From positions 1 through 59,529 of the forward strand of contig JALNWQ010000021.1 in the NCBI GenBank assembly GCA_023230855.1: a stretch of DNA of 59,529 nucleotides. Reading direction: 5' to 3'. Below, piece after piece: positions 45,095-54,335 of this stretch (positions within the stretch are counted from its first letter, which is position 1; every line of letters starts with the position of its first letter). Below the pieces are notes generated by a model. That model was not told the origin of the DNA. It worked only from the letters and a program-made list of their open reading frames with translations, and made no database searches. This DNA comes from Solirubrobacteraceae bacterium. GTDB taxonomy: Bacteria; Actinomycetota; Thermoleophilia; Solirubrobacterales; Solirubrobacteraceae. A program made the position numbers and the translations under genes.

Positions 45095-47236
45095 TCAGGC
45101 GGACGCGGCGGTCGCGGTCGTCGCTCCGGCCCCGACGGGAGTCGGGTCGACCCGCAGCTCCAGGTTGCCCTGGTCGTCCAGGCGCACGCGCGATCCGTCG
45201 GGCACGACGACGGTCGTCGTCGGGCCGGTGATGATCGCCGGCCCCTCGACCGTGCCGCCGTCGACGGCGCCGATCGCGTCGATCGGCACGACCCGGGTGC
45301 TGAGGGTCCGGGGACCGTCCTCGCCGGGCCAGATCGCGTCGCGCTCGGTCACCTCGAGCGTGCCGCCGATCTCCTCGCCACGGGCCTGCGGCTGCGGCAG
45401 CCGGCCGCGGCCGGTCACCCGGCAGGCGACGATCTCGGACCCCGCGCCCTCGAACGCCGAGCCCTTGCCGTAGAGCGCCTCGTAGCTCGCGGCGAACCGC
45501 TTCTCGAGCTCCAGGGCCACCTCGGCGGTGACCGGGCCGGACGGCACGGGCACCTCGACGCGGTGGATCTGCAGCGGGTACTTCATCTCGAGGATCCGCT
45601 CGAGCGACTGCTGCTCGGCCCCGATGCCACCCTGGCCGAGCTGCTCGGTCGCGACCCGCTCCAGGTCGTCGAACGCCGCCTGCACCGTGGCCGCGTCGAA
45701 CGGCGACGACAGCTGCAGGGACCGCTCGTGGACGTGCATGACGTCGGACGTGGCGCAGCCGTACGCCGACCACGTCGTCGACAGCGTGCCGTGCGGGACG
45801 ACCGCGCTGCCGGCGCCGAGCTCGCGGACGTACCCGTCGACGTGCAGGCCACCCGCGCCGCCGTAGGCGTAGATGACGAAGTCCTCGGGGTCCATGCCCC
45901 GCTCGACGGTCATCTGCCGGATGAGGTCGGCCATCTGCGAGCTGACGATCTCACGGGCCGCGATCGCGACCTCGACGGCGCTCATGCCGAGCTCCTCGCC
46001 GACGGCGGCGAGCCCCGCCTCCGCCCCCTCGCGGTCGAGCACGAGCTCGCCGCCGAGGAACGCGTTCGGGTCCAGGTAGCCCAGCACGAGGTTCGCGTCG
46101 GTGAGCGTCGGCTTCGTGCCGCCGCGGCGGTAGCAGATCGGTCCCGGGTGGGCCCCGGCGCTCTCGGGCCCGACGCGCAGCGCGCCGGAGTCCGGGTCGC
46201 GCCAGATGACCGAGCCGCCGCCGCTGCCGATCGAGCGGATGTCGGTCCGGGCCTGGTGGAACTCGTACTGGTGCTCGATCGTCGTCTGGGTCCGCACCGG
46301 GCGACCGTCGGCGAGGAGCGCGACGTCGAAGCTCGTGCCCCCCATGTCGGTCGCGAGGACGTCGGCCTCGCCGCGCTGGGCGCCGAGCACCGCGCTCGCC
46401 GACACGCCGGCGGCGGGCCCGGAGCCGATGGTGAGGACCGGCTGACCGGCGGCCCGCTCGATCTCGGCGACCCCGCCGGCGGCCTGCATGACGAGCAGCT
46501 CGCCCTGAAGGCCCCGGTCGGCGAGGCCACGCCGCAGACGGTCGAGGTAGCCGTGGGTCTCCGGCCCGAGGAACGCGTTGATCGCGGCGGCGGCGAACCG
46601 CTCGTACTCGCCGGTGCGGGCCGACGCGTCGGCCGACGTCGTCACGAAGACGTCCGGGGCGACGCGCCGGATGATCGCCTCGGTCCGGCGCTCGTGATCG
46701 TCGTTGACGACCGACCAGAGGTAGCAGACGGCGATCGCGTCGACGCCCTCGGCGACGAGGTCACGGACGGCCTGCTCGACGCCGGCCTCGTCGAGCGCGA
46801 CGACGACCCCGCCGGACGCGTCCATCCGCTCGTCGACCTCGACGATCCGCGCCCGGTCGACGATCGCCGTCGGGCGGTCGTGACGGGACGCGTGGAGCAT
46901 GCGGTCGAGCGGCACGCCCTTGGCGCGACCGGCCGCCCGCATCACCGGGAGCGTGTCGGCATGACCGCGGGTCGTGATCATCCCGACCTTCGCGCCGCGC
47001 AGCTGCACGAGCGCGTTCGTGGCGACGGTCGTCCCGTGGAGGACGAGCTCGCAGCCGCGCAGGAGCTCCTCCGCGGACACGTCGCGGAGGCCGGCGACCT
47101 TCTCCACGCCGGCGATGAAGCCCTCCTCGAACCGCGGCGGGGTCGAGGAGACCTTGGTCGAGACCACCGAGCCGTCGTCGGCCAGGTGGACGATGTCGGT
47201 GAAGGTGCCGCCGATATCGACGCCGAGGTACGCCAT
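45095..47236 (-). CDS. Hydantoinase A / acetone-carboxylase alpha-like ATP-dependent subunit
   Basis: The 713-residue protein starts with the ASKHA-type phosphate loop YLGVDIGGTFTDIV, has LHGTTVATNALVQLRG, and GSGPAAGVSASAVLG and DMGGTSFDVALL of HyuA/oxoprolinase/acetone carboxylase. This subunit phosphorylates substrate (and bicarbonate in carboxylases) with ATP. Its ATG overlaps the stop of the B subunit by one base. The C-terminal domain is present, so it is complete. Given the AcxC-like extension of the partner, a ketone carboxylase is more likely than hydantoinase or oxoprolinase. Confidence 0.88.
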   Translation of the reverse strand: MAYLGVDIGGTFTDIVHLADDGSVVSTKVSSTPPRFEEGFIAGVEKVAGLRDVSAEELLRGCELVLHGTTVATNALVQLRGAKVGMITTRGHADTLPVMRAAGRAKGVPLDRMLHASRHDRPTAIVDRARIVEVDERMDASGGVVVALDEAGVEQAVRDLVAEGVDAIAVCYLWSVVNDDHERRTEAIIRRVAPDVFVTTSADASARTGEYERFAAAAINAFLGPETHGYLDRLRRGLADRGLQGELLVMQAAGGVAEIERAAGQPVLTIGSGPAAGVSASAVLGAQRGEADVLATDMGGTSFDVALLADGRPVRTQTTIEHQYEFHQARTDIRSIGSGGGSVIWRDPDSGALRVGPESAGAHPGPICYRRGGTKPTLTDANLVLGYLDPNAFLGGELVLDREGAEAGLAAVGEELGMSAVEVAIAAREIVSSQMADLIRQMTVERGMDPEDFVIYAYGGAGGLHVDGYVRELGAGSAVVPHGTLSTTWSAYGCATSDVMHVHERSLQLSSPFDAATVQAAFDDLERVATEQLGQGGIGAEQQSLERILEMKYPLQIHRVEVPVPSGPVTAEVALELEKRFAASYEALYGKGSAFEGAGSEIVACRVTGRGRLPQPQARGEEIGGTLEVTERDAIWPGEDGPRTLSTRVVPIDAIGAVDGGTVEGPAIITGPTTTVVVPDGSRVRLDDQGNLELRVDPTPVGAGATTATAASA

Positions 47237-49512
47237 CAGATCTCCTCCAGGATGCGCATGTCCCACTGCACGGGATCGGCCTTGCGGACGATCTCGCTGT
47301 CCATCAGTCGCAGGCAGCCGGGGCAGGCGAACTGCCGCACGACGACCTCGTCGTCGAGGAACCGGGCCGGATCGGCGACGTGGGCGTTCGCCTCCGGGAT
47401 CGGGATCTCGTGCCGGCAGGCGCCGGCCTTCCAGTTCTCGTCCGCGGGCGCGAGCTCGGTGTGGCACTCCGAGCAGCACGTCACGCGCTTGCCGTCGACG
47501 CGACCGTGCACGAGGCCCGGGCCGAACGTCAGGGCGCCATCACGGACCTCGCCCTTGCCACCGGCCTTGTCGGGACGCTGCCAGTCGCCGCGGGCGGCGC
47601 GGCGCTCGGTGCGCAGCCGCTCGGTCGCCTCGGCGTCGACGTCGTCCCCGGCGAGGACGACCGCGTAGAGCCGCTCGGCGGCCTCGGCGGTGACCATGCC
47701 GGTCCGGACGTCGGCCAGGACCCGCTCGGGCTCACGGTCGAGCGCGTCGCCGAGGCCACCCGCTCCGGCCCACTGCAGGAGGAAGACGTCGTCCGCGCCC
47801 TGCGGCACCCCGAACGCCTTCGGGTCGAGCTCCTCCTGCTCGCCGTCGCGAACCTCGCCCGGACCGGGCATGTGGCCGGCCTCGAGCTGCTTGCGCACGT
47901 CGGTGCCGCGCTCGAGGAGGAACCGGTTGATGCTGCCCGGCAGGCCGCCGAACAGCGGGGTCATCGGAACCGCGTGGTGCGCGGCCGACGCGGTGTGGTG
48001 CTGCACCCCGTCGACGCCGTACGGGATGACCGCGGCCTCGCCGGAGTTGCCGCCGCGCCAGCGACCGGCGCCGCCGGTGTCGGGCACGATCCGCCGCCAG
48101 AGCTGCAGCAGCGGGTAGAACGCCTCGGTCTCCTCGACGTTCGGCATCGTGACCTGCGGGTCCCACGGCCAGCCGCTCATGTCGAGGCCGTCGCGCCACG
48201 ACCAGGCGGCCATGCCGGTGGCGACGGGCTCCATGAGGAGGGTGGCGAACGGGTTGCCGGACGCGTCGGCGCCGGCGATCGCCGCGATCGGGAAGGTCGC
48301 CGAGCCCATCGACGACTGGATCTCCTCGCGCAGCTCGGGGTCGGAGCTGCAGCTCAGCATCTTCGAGATCGCCGACGCGGCCAGCGCGATGCACTGGTCG
48401 ATGGTGAGCACCGCCAGCGACAGTGCGGACGGGTGCAGCGCCGAGCTCAACGTGCCCGGCTCGGCCTTGAACTCGATCCGGCGCAACGCTCCGCCGACGG
48501 CGAAGAGCTGGTCGAACATGAGCTGCGAGTTGATCATCGCGGCGAGGCCGCCCGTCCAGCCGGCGAGCGTGCAGCTCAACGCGCCGAGCTGCGGGTCGGT
48601 GCCCTCGTTGGAGAACGTGAGCTTGCCGTCCTTCTTGCGTAGGACGATGGTGTTGCGGTGGAGCTTGCGGTCGCCGGGGGCGGCCATCTCGAGGTACGCC
48701 TCGGAGCGCCACTCGCCGTCGGGGACGGTCTCGATCCGCTTGGCGAACGCCTGCTCGGAGTCGTCCTGGACCTTGCGCATCGCGCCCTTGAGGGTCGCGC
48801 CGCCGTAGCGCTCCAGCAGCTCGGTCATGCGGGCCACCGCGACGCGGCAGCCGGCGATCTGGGCGCGGAGGTCGACGGCGACGAGGTCGGGCATCCGCGA
48901 GCGGCGGGTGTACTCCTCCTCGAGGTCCTTGCGGATGACGCCGTTCTCGACGATGCGGACCGGCGGGATGACGCCGGACTCCCAGTACACGTCCTCGGCG
49001 ACGGGGTTGAACCCGCCGGGGGCGGTGCCGCCCAGATCCTGGTGGTGGAGGCTCGAGCCGACCCACGAGAAGATCTTGCCCTCCCAGAACACCGGCGCCA
49101 GGACGGTGAGGTCGGACTGGTGCGTCGCGCCGATCCACGGGTCGTTCGTCATGAACATCGACCCGGGCTCGATGCCGGGCGAGTCGTGGCGGTTCTCGAG
49201 GATCCACTTCACCGCGGGGCTCGACGCGGCGACGAGGTACTGCAGCCAGGGGCCGAAGTACACGTAGTTGCCCCACTCGTCGAGGACGACCGGGTTGAAG
49301 TCGTGCGCGTACACGACGACCGGCGACCCCGACGTGCGGATGATCGTGTTGCCGTGCTCGATGTTCAGGTTCCACAGCGCGTGGCGCAGGATGTCGAACC
49401 GGGCCGGATCGGTCGGGGCCGCGTCCGTGTGCAGCAGCTCGGCGACGGCCGGCGGGGGTTCCACCGGGGGGACGTAGGGGCCGACGCGGCCGTCGAAGCG
49501 GATCTCACTCAC
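47236..49512 (-). CDS. Hydantoinase B / acetone-carboxylase beta-like subunit fused to a gamma-like zinc domain
   Basis: The 758-residue protein has the HyuB core: YSGDPxH-free but MTNDPWIGATHQSDLT, VYAHDFNPVVLDEWG, GRWRGGNSGEA. The last 80 residues are a separate domain with CCSECHTELAPADENWK and RQFACPGCLRLMDSEIV, matching the acetone carboxylase gamma subunit (Acetone_carb_G), with Cys at 679, 680, 683, 730 and 733. In known acetone carboxylase this is a separate small subunit. The GTG start follows AGAGGAG. It heads an operon with HyuA-like, an unknown protein and a CoA synthetase, under operator site 8. Confidence 0.88.
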   Translation of the reverse strand: MSEIRFDGRVGPYVPPVEPPPAVAELLHTDAAPTDPARFDILRHALWNLNIEHGNTIIRTSGSPVVVYAHDFNPVVLDEWGNYVYFGPWLQYLVAASSPAVKWILENRHDSPGIEPGSMFMTNDPWIGATHQSDLTVLAPVFWEGKIFSWVGSSLHHQDLGGTAPGGFNPVAEDVYWESGVIPPVRIVENGVIRKDLEEEYTRRSRMPDLVAVDLRAQIAGCRVAVARMTELLERYGGATLKGAMRKVQDDSEQAFAKRIETVPDGEWRSEAYLEMAAPGDRKLHRNTIVLRKKDGKLTFSNEGTDPQLGALSCTLAGWTGGLAAMINSQLMFDQLFAVGGALRRIEFKAEPGTLSSALHPSALSLAVLTIDQCIALAASAISKMLSCSSDPELREEIQSSMGSATFPIAAIAGADASGNPFATLLMEPVATGMAAWSWRDGLDMSGWPWDPQVTMPNVEETEAFYPLLQLWRRIVPDTGGAGRWRGGNSGEAAVIPYGVDGVQHHTASAAHHAVPMTPLFGGLPGSINRFLLERGTDVRKQLEAGHMPGPGEVRDGEQEELDPKAFGVPQGADDVFLLQWAGAGGLGDALDREPERVLADVRTGMVTAEAAERLYAVVLAGDDVDAEATERLRTERRAARGDWQRPDKAGGKGEVRDGALTFGPGLVHGRVDGKRVTCCSECHTELAPADENWKAGACRHEIPIPEANAHVADPARFLDDEVVVRQFACPGCLRLMDSEIVRKADPVQWDMRILEEI

Positions 49513-49556
49513 TTGGGTCTCCTCTGCTCGCCCGGCGTGTACCCGGCTCGACTCCG

Positions 49557-49598
49557 AGGGTAGCCCCGGAGTCGTCGATTTGTCAAACGGACGGTTGG
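49557..49598 (-). promoter_or_regulatory. Promoter with overlapping operator, site 8
   Basis: On the minus strand, TTGACA (49586-49581), 18 bp and TACCCT (49562-49557) form a promoter. The operator CAAACGGACGGTTGG (49584-49598) overlaps the -35 box. It drives the carboxylase operon starting at 49512. Confidence 0.75.
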
Positions 49599-49611
49599 TT
49601 GACTGGACGGG

Positions 49612-50799
49612 TTACTTCAGGCCGTACGGCGCATACGGCCGGTAGACCATGTGCTCGATCTGCGCCATGCCCTCGGCGCCCCCGGGCCCGACGAGCCGCA
49701 CCGGGTACTCGCAGGCCCCGAGGCGCCGCTCGGGCGCGACGTGCGGCGGCCCGGCGACGGTGTGCGGGTCGTCGACGCGGAACCGGTCGTGCTCGAGGTG
49801 GTCGACGCCGCGCCAGCATCCCGGCTGGTCGCCGTCGGCCCAGCCCGACACGTACCCGTAGCCCTGCGGCGACGACGGGTCGCAGACGACGTCGAACCGG
49901 TACTCGTGCTCGCCGCCGTGCTCGTCCACGAGCGTGAAGCCGCCGTCGGTGAGCCGGCGGGTCCCGGGCACGTAGCGGAAGTCGTGGCGCGCGTCGACGA
50001 GCTCGAGCATCGTGCCGTCGTCACGGCGGAGCATGCCGTCGAAGTCCAGGCGGTTGCCCTGGCCGTCGTCGTGGAGCGAGAAGAACCCGGTGTGGTCGTC
50101 GAGCTCGATCGGCATCCAGATCCGGATCGCCCGCGGGTCGCCGACCGACGGCTCGACGCCCTTCATGCGGATCTTCGGCCCCATCGACTGCCGGATGCCC
50201 CACGAGTGGTCGCGGTCGGCGTACCAGCGGTCGACGCGCTCCTCGCGGCCGTCGACGGTGATCGTCCCCGTCGCGCGGCAGAGCTGGGTGTAGCGCAGGA
50301 CGTGGTTCAGCAGGCGGCCGCGCCGGTAGTGGATGTCGGGCGACTCGAAGACGACCGGGGCGCGCGCCTCGAAGACGACGTCGAACGTCACGCCGGTCGG
50401 GTTGTCGAGCAGCTCGATCCGCTGGCGGACCATCGGCTCCAGCACCGTCAGGCGCATCGGGCCGACCTGCAGCTCGTCGACGTTCGGTCGCAGGGCGCGG
50501 GACGCGCGGACGGTGCGCTGCTCGCCGTCGACGACCATGCCCCCGTAGCCGTCCATGACGTTCGTGTTGGGGTAGAGCCGCATCCCGAAGTACGCGAACC
50601 GGTTCTCGGTGAAGAACCCGAAGTAGTAGCCGTCGTTGAACCGCGTGTCGGACGTCGCCGGCAGCGGGAACGGCGTCATCGCCTGGTGCCAGGGGAACTC
50701 GTCGAGCGCGGTCAGCCGCAGCTCGCCCTCGTCGGGCAGGCCCGTGGCCGCGGTGGCCGCCTCGGTGCCGGCGAACGGTGCGGGAAGGGGATCGGACAC
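49612..50799 (-). CDS. Lipocalin-like CrtC/AttH-related protein
   Basis: The 395-residue protein is rich in beta strands and contains the RWYADRDHSWGIR motif typical of lipocalin-like proteins related to hydroxyneurosporene hydratase (CrtC) and AttH. These bind hydrophobic isoprenoid or steroid-like ligands; activity is unknown. GTG at 50799 follows GAGGAG. It diverges from an LLM oxidoreductase with operator site 9 between them. No signal peptide. Confidence 0.65.
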   Translation of the reverse strand: MSDPLPAPFAGTEAATAATGLPDEGELRLTALDEFPWHQAMTPFPLPATSDTRFNDGYYFGFFTENRFAYFGMRLYPNTNVMDGYGGMVVDGEQRTVRASRALRPNVDELQVGPMRLTVLEPMVRQRIELLDNPTGVTFDVVFEARAPVVFESPDIHYRRGRLLNHVLRYTQLCRATGTITVDGREERVDRWYADRDHSWGIRQSMGPKIRMKGVEPSVGDPRAIRIWMPIELDDHTGFFSLHDDGQGNRLDFDGMLRRDDGTMLELVDARHDFRYVPGTRRLTDGGFTLVDEHGGEHEYRFDVVCDPSSPQGYGYVSGWADGDQPGCWRGVDHLEHDRFRVDDPHTVAGPPHVAPERRLGACEYPVRLVGPGGAEGMAQIEHMVYRPYAPYGLK

Positions 50800-50863
50800 G
50801 TCTCGCTCCTCGGATCGAACCTCGGGTGGCGCCGTCGAGACGACGCCCTTGCCCATAATCTAC

Positions 50864-50889
50864 CCAACGATTGGTTGATCGACTAGGGT
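50864..50889. promoter_or_regulatory. Operator-like palindrome, site 9
   Basis: CCAACGATTGGTTGA (50864-50878) matches the consensus. A -10-like TAGGGT (50884-50889) lies only seven bp before the ATG of the LLM gene, implying a nearly leaderless transcript. The site may also serve the divergent CrtC-like gene. Confidence 0.7.
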
Positions 50890-50895
50890 GGTCCC

Positions 50896-51909
50896 ATGAT
50901 CGTCGGGGTCTACAGCGACTTTCGCAACCCGCCGGCGTGGCGGAGGGACTGGTCGACGCATTACCGGACGACCCTCGACCGGCTGTGCGAGGCCGAGCGC
51001 CTGGGCTGCGGATCGATCTGGCTCAGCGAGCACCACCTCTTCGAGGACGGCTACCTGCCCCAGCCGCTCGTGATGGCGGCCGCCGTCGCGGCCCGCACGT
51101 CCACCGCCCGCATCGGCACGGCCGTGTTCCTGCCCGGCCTGCGTCCCGCGATCGACACCGCCGAGCAGGCCGCCGTCGTCGACCTGCTGTCCGGCGGTCG
51201 GCTCGATCTGGGCCTGGGCTTCGGCTACCGCATCCCCGAGTTCGAGATCTACGAGCGGGAGGTCCGCGGGCGGTACGAGACGGTCGAGGCGCGCGTCGTC
51301 GAGATCCGCCGCCTGTGGGAGGAGGGCGTCTGCACCCCGCCGCCCGCGCAGGCGCGACCGCCGATCTGGCTCGGCGCGACCGGGCCGCGTGGCGCCCGCA
51401 TGGCCGGACGCCTGGGCGAAGGCCTGCTGTGGCTCGACGACGGGCTGCTCGAGCCGTATCGCGAGGGCCTGGCCGAGGGCGGCCACGACCCGGCGTCCGC
51501 CCGGATGACCGGACTGGTCAACCTCGTCCTCGCCGACGACCCCGACGCTGCCTGGGCCCGCATCGCCCCGCACCTGGCGTACCAGCGCGACTCGTACAAC
51601 CGCTACGGCGCCGAGGGTCGTGACCGCGGCAACGTCACCGCGTCGCGGACGCTGCAGCCCGGGCAGGCGCCGGTCGACGTCGAGGCGCTGCGCGGCCCGG
51701 CCCGCCAGGCGCTGCCGCCGGCGTTCGACGTCGTCACCCCCGACGAGGCGATCCGCCGGATCACCACGTGGCTGTCGCCGCTGCCGGTCGAGCAGATCTA
51801 CCTGTGGGAGAGCGTCGCCGGCATGCCCGACGACCTCTGCGACCGCCACGTCGAGCTCGTCGCGCAGCACCTCGTGCCGGCGTTGGCCGACGTGGGTATC
51901 GCCCGCTGA
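50896..51909 (+). CDS. LLM-class flavin-dependent oxidoreductase
   Basis: The 337-residue TIM-barrel protein has luciferase-like features: CGSIWLSEHHLFEDGYLPQP near the N-terminus, RIGTAVFLPGL, GGRLDLGLGFGYRIPEFE. Such enzymes use F420 or FMN; the cofG gene at the right edge makes F420 plausible. It is followed after 85 bp by a mycofactocin-type SDR in the same direction. Confidence 0.86.
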   Translation: MIVGVYSDFRNPPAWRRDWSTHYRTTLDRLCEAERLGCGSIWLSEHHLFEDGYLPQPLVMAAAVAARTSTARIGTAVFLPGLRPAIDTAEQAAVVDLLSGGRLDLGLGFGYRIPEFEIYEREVRGRYETVEARVVEIRRLWEEGVCTPPPAQARPPIWLGATGPRGARMAGRLGEGLLWLDDGLLEPYREGLAEGGHDPASARMTGLVNLVLADDPDAAWARIAPHLAYQRDSYNRYGAEGRDRGNVTASRTLQPGQAPVDVEALRGPARQALPPAFDVVTPDEAIRRITTWLSPLPVEQIYLWESVAGMPDDLCDRHVELVAQHLVPALADVGIAR

Positions 51910-51994
51910 CGGCCACGCCCGGCCGCAGGCGCGCACGGCGGCCCGACGCGGACGCCCACGACCTCCCATACGACGCGAGAGAGAAGGAGCACCC

Positions 51995-52828
51995 ATGACG
52001 GGACAGTTCGACGGCAAGGTCGTCTTCATCACCGGTGCGGGACGCGGCCAGGGCCGCTCGCACGCCCTCACGTTCGCGGCGGAGGGCGCGAGCCTCGCCC
52101 TCGTCGACATCTGCGAGGACATCGACGTCATCCGCTACCCGCTCGGCACGGCCGAGCAGCTCGAGGAGACGGCGCGCCGCTGCCGCGAGCTCGGCGCGAA
52201 GGTCTACACGTCGGCGTGCGACGTGCGCGACGAGGCGTCGGTGCAGGCCGCCGTCGACGGCGCGCTCGCCGAGCTCGGCCGGATCGACGTCCTCGTCAAC
52301 AACGCCGGGATCAGCAGTCCCGCCGGCCCGACGCACGGCCTGACCGAGGACGGGTGGAACGCGGGCATCGACATCAACCTGTCGGGCGTGTGGCGCACGT
52401 CCAAGGCCGTCCTGCCGGGGATGATCGAGCGCAACGACGGCGTGATCATCAACATCTCGTCCGCGGCCGGCCTGCGCGGGATGGGCAGCAACGTGAGCTA
52501 CGTCGCCGCCAAGCACGCCGTGGTGGGCCTGACGAAGTCGATGGCGATCGACTATGCGGCGAACAACGTCCGCGTGAACTGCATCTGCCCCGGCAGCGTC
52601 CGCGACGTCGACGACCTCGACAGCCTGCTGCTCAAGGGCGTCGCGCAGGAGTGGAACGTCCCCCTCGACGTCCACGAGAAGGAGTTCGCGTCGTACCACC
52701 TCATCGACGAGCCCATCGAGCCGGCCGACATCTCGCAGGCCTGCATCTACCTCGCCGGCCCCCACTCCACCCGCACCACCGGCGCGATCCTCTCGGTCGA
52801 CGCCGGGTTCGTCGTCAAGGCCGCCTGA
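51995..52828 (+). CDS. Mycofactocin-coupled SDR-family oxidoreductase
   Basis: The 277-residue SDR has TGAGRGQGRSHALTFAAEGA and the insertion DICEDIDVIRYPLGTAEQL after the second strand, which is diagnostic of mycofactocin-coupled SDRs that hold NAD tightly and pass electrons to the peptide-derived cofactor mycofactocin. NNAGISSP, SSAAGLRG and YVAAK complete the active site. Ribosome binding site GAAGGAG. No mycofactocin biosynthesis genes are in the window. Likely oxidises an alcohol intermediate. Confidence 0.9.
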   Translation: MTGQFDGKVVFITGAGRGQGRSHALTFAAEGASLALVDICEDIDVIRYPLGTAEQLEETARRCRELGAKVYTSACDVRDEASVQAAVDGALAELGRIDVLVNNAGISSPAGPTHGLTEDGWNAGIDINLSGVWRTSKAVLPGMIERNDGVIINISSAAGLRGMGSNVSYVAAKHAVVGLTKSMAIDYAANNVRVNCICPGSVRDVDDLDSLLLKGVAQEWNVPLDVHEKEFASYHLIDEPIEPADISQACIYLAGPHSTRTTGAILSVDAGFVVKAA

Positions 52829-52867
52829 CGCCGCGGGCGCGCGGGCCCGGCTCGCGGCCGACGAAGG

Positions 52868-52888
52868 GCCCGGCCTGCGCGGCCGGGC
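52868..52888. terminator. Bidirectional hairpin between convergent genes
   Basis: GCCCGGCC (52868-52875) pairs with GGCCGGGC (52881-52888) over a 5-nt loop, extended by a G-T and a G-C pair. It lies between the SDR stop (52828) and the MFS stop (52899). Confidence 0.55.
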
Positions 52889-52898
52889 TCGGCCGCGC

Positions 52899-54335
52899 TC
52901 ACGCCGTCCGCGCGGCGCCCTCCGCGGCCCGGGCGGCGCCGTCGCCCAGGGCGAAGGTCCCCGCGAACGCCAGGGCCGCGGCGATGGCGCCGAGGAGGAA
53001 CGCCAGGGCGTAGCCGTCGCCGTCGATGCCGGCCGGGCCGAGATGGGCGGCGAGCACCGCCGCGCCGGCCTGGGCGGCGACCGACATGCCGATCATGCGG
53101 GTCATCGTGTTGAGGCCGCTGGCGACCGCGGTCTCGTCCTCGCGGACCGCGTCGATGACCATCTCGGCCAGCGCGGTGAGCCCCGCCCCGGTACCGAACC
53201 CGACGACCCCGATCGTCGCCGCCGCCAGCCAGGTGGATCCCGGCATCGTCGCCAGTCCGCCGAGGCCGACGACCATCGCGACCGCCCCGGCGCGCAACAC
53301 GACCGCGGCGCGGACGTTCGCCGCCCGTCCCGCCACGAGCCCACCGACGACCATCGTGAGCGCGTAGGGGGCGAAGTACAGGCCGATCTCCTGGTCGGGC
53401 GTCGCGAACCCGTATCCGAGGCGGTCCGGGTCGGCCGAGACGAACCCGGGGACGAGGACGAACATCGCGAACAGCGCGTAGCCGAGCATGAACGCGCAGG
53501 CGTTGATCCGCACCATCGCCGGACGCAGGAACATGCCCATGTCCGCCATCGGCTCCGCGACGCGGCGCTCGAGCACCACCCACGCCGCCGTCCCGACCAC
53601 GGCGAGCACCGCCAGCGCGGCGGTCGCGGGCGACGTCCAGCCCCACTCGCCCCCCTCGCCGATCGCCAGCAACAACGACGCGAGCGCGACCGACAGCACC
53701 GCCGCGCCCGCCCAGTCCATCCGACGGCGCTCCGTCCCCTCCACCCGGGGCAGCAGCGGCAGCAGCGCCACGGTCGCGACCGCGGCCGGCAGACCGACCC
53801 AGAACAGCCCGCGCCATCCGAGCGCGTCGAGGACCGGGCCGCCCAGCACGTACCCGACGCCGCTGCCGACGCCGAACGTCGCGCTCACGACGCCCATCCC
53901 CCGGCGGGCGGCCGGGCCCTCGAGCAGGTCGCGGACGATCGCGTAGCTCAGCGGGAACACCGCCGCGCCGACGCCCTGCACGACCCGCGCGGCGACGAGC
54001 GCCTCGAGGGTCGGGGCGAGCGCGGCGGCGAGCGTCGCCACCGCGAACACCGCCATCGTGACGGTGAGGACCCGCACCCGGCCGTGGACATCGCCCAGGC
54101 GACCGACGACCGGGATCGACACCGCCGAGCTCACGAAGAACGCCGACACGACCCAGGTGACGGCGACCGGGTCGGCGTCCAACGACTCGCCCAGGGCGGG
54201 GATCGCCGGCAGCACCATCGTCTGCATGACCGAGTAGGCCAGCGCGGCGGTGCCGAGGATCGCCAGGAGCGCCCGCTCGCCCAGGCCCGACGGCATGCGC
54301 CGCCGGGCTCCGGACGGTGGCGCGGATCGGGTCAC
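52899..54335 (-). CDS. MFS transporter (DHA2-type drug/metabolite exporter)
   Basis: The 478-residue protein has about 14 membrane segments. It shows MFS motif A as GRLGDVHGRVRVL and motif C-like GSGVGYVLGGPVLDALGWR, and SAVSIPVVG, typical of DHA2 proton-coupled exporters. The GTG at 54335 overlaps the SnoaL-like stop (GTGA). It ends an LLM-SnoaL-MFS operon under site 10, so it may export a toxic intermediate or import the substrate. Confidence 0.88.
   Translation of the reverse strand: MTRSAPPSGARRRMPSGLGERALLAILGTAALAYSVMQTMVLPAIPALGESLDADPVAVTWVVSAFFVSSAVSIPVVGRLGDVHGRVRVLTVTMAVFAVATLAAALAPTLEALVAARVVQGVGAAVFPLSYAIVRDLLEGPAARRGMGVVSATFGVGSGVGYVLGGPVLDALGWRGLFWVGLPAAVATVALLPLLPRVEGTERRRMDWAGAAVLSVALASLLLAIGEGGEWGWTSPATAALAVLAVVGTAAWVVLERRVAEPMADMGMFLRPAMVRINACAFMLGYALFAMFVLVPGFVSADPDRLGYGFATPDQEIGLYFAPYALTMVVGGLVAGRAANVRAAVVLRAGAVAMVVGLGGLATMPGSTWLAAATIGVVGFGTGAGLTALAEMVIDAVREDETAVASGLNTMTRMIGMSVAAQAGAAVLAAHLGPAGIDGDGYALAFLLGAIAAALAFAGTFALGDGAARAAEGAARTA

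Noticed and set aside
44862..47668. Long plus-strand open frames antisense to the carboxylase operon
   Set aside because: Shadow frames of HyuA/HyuB-like genes with no ribosome sites or domains.
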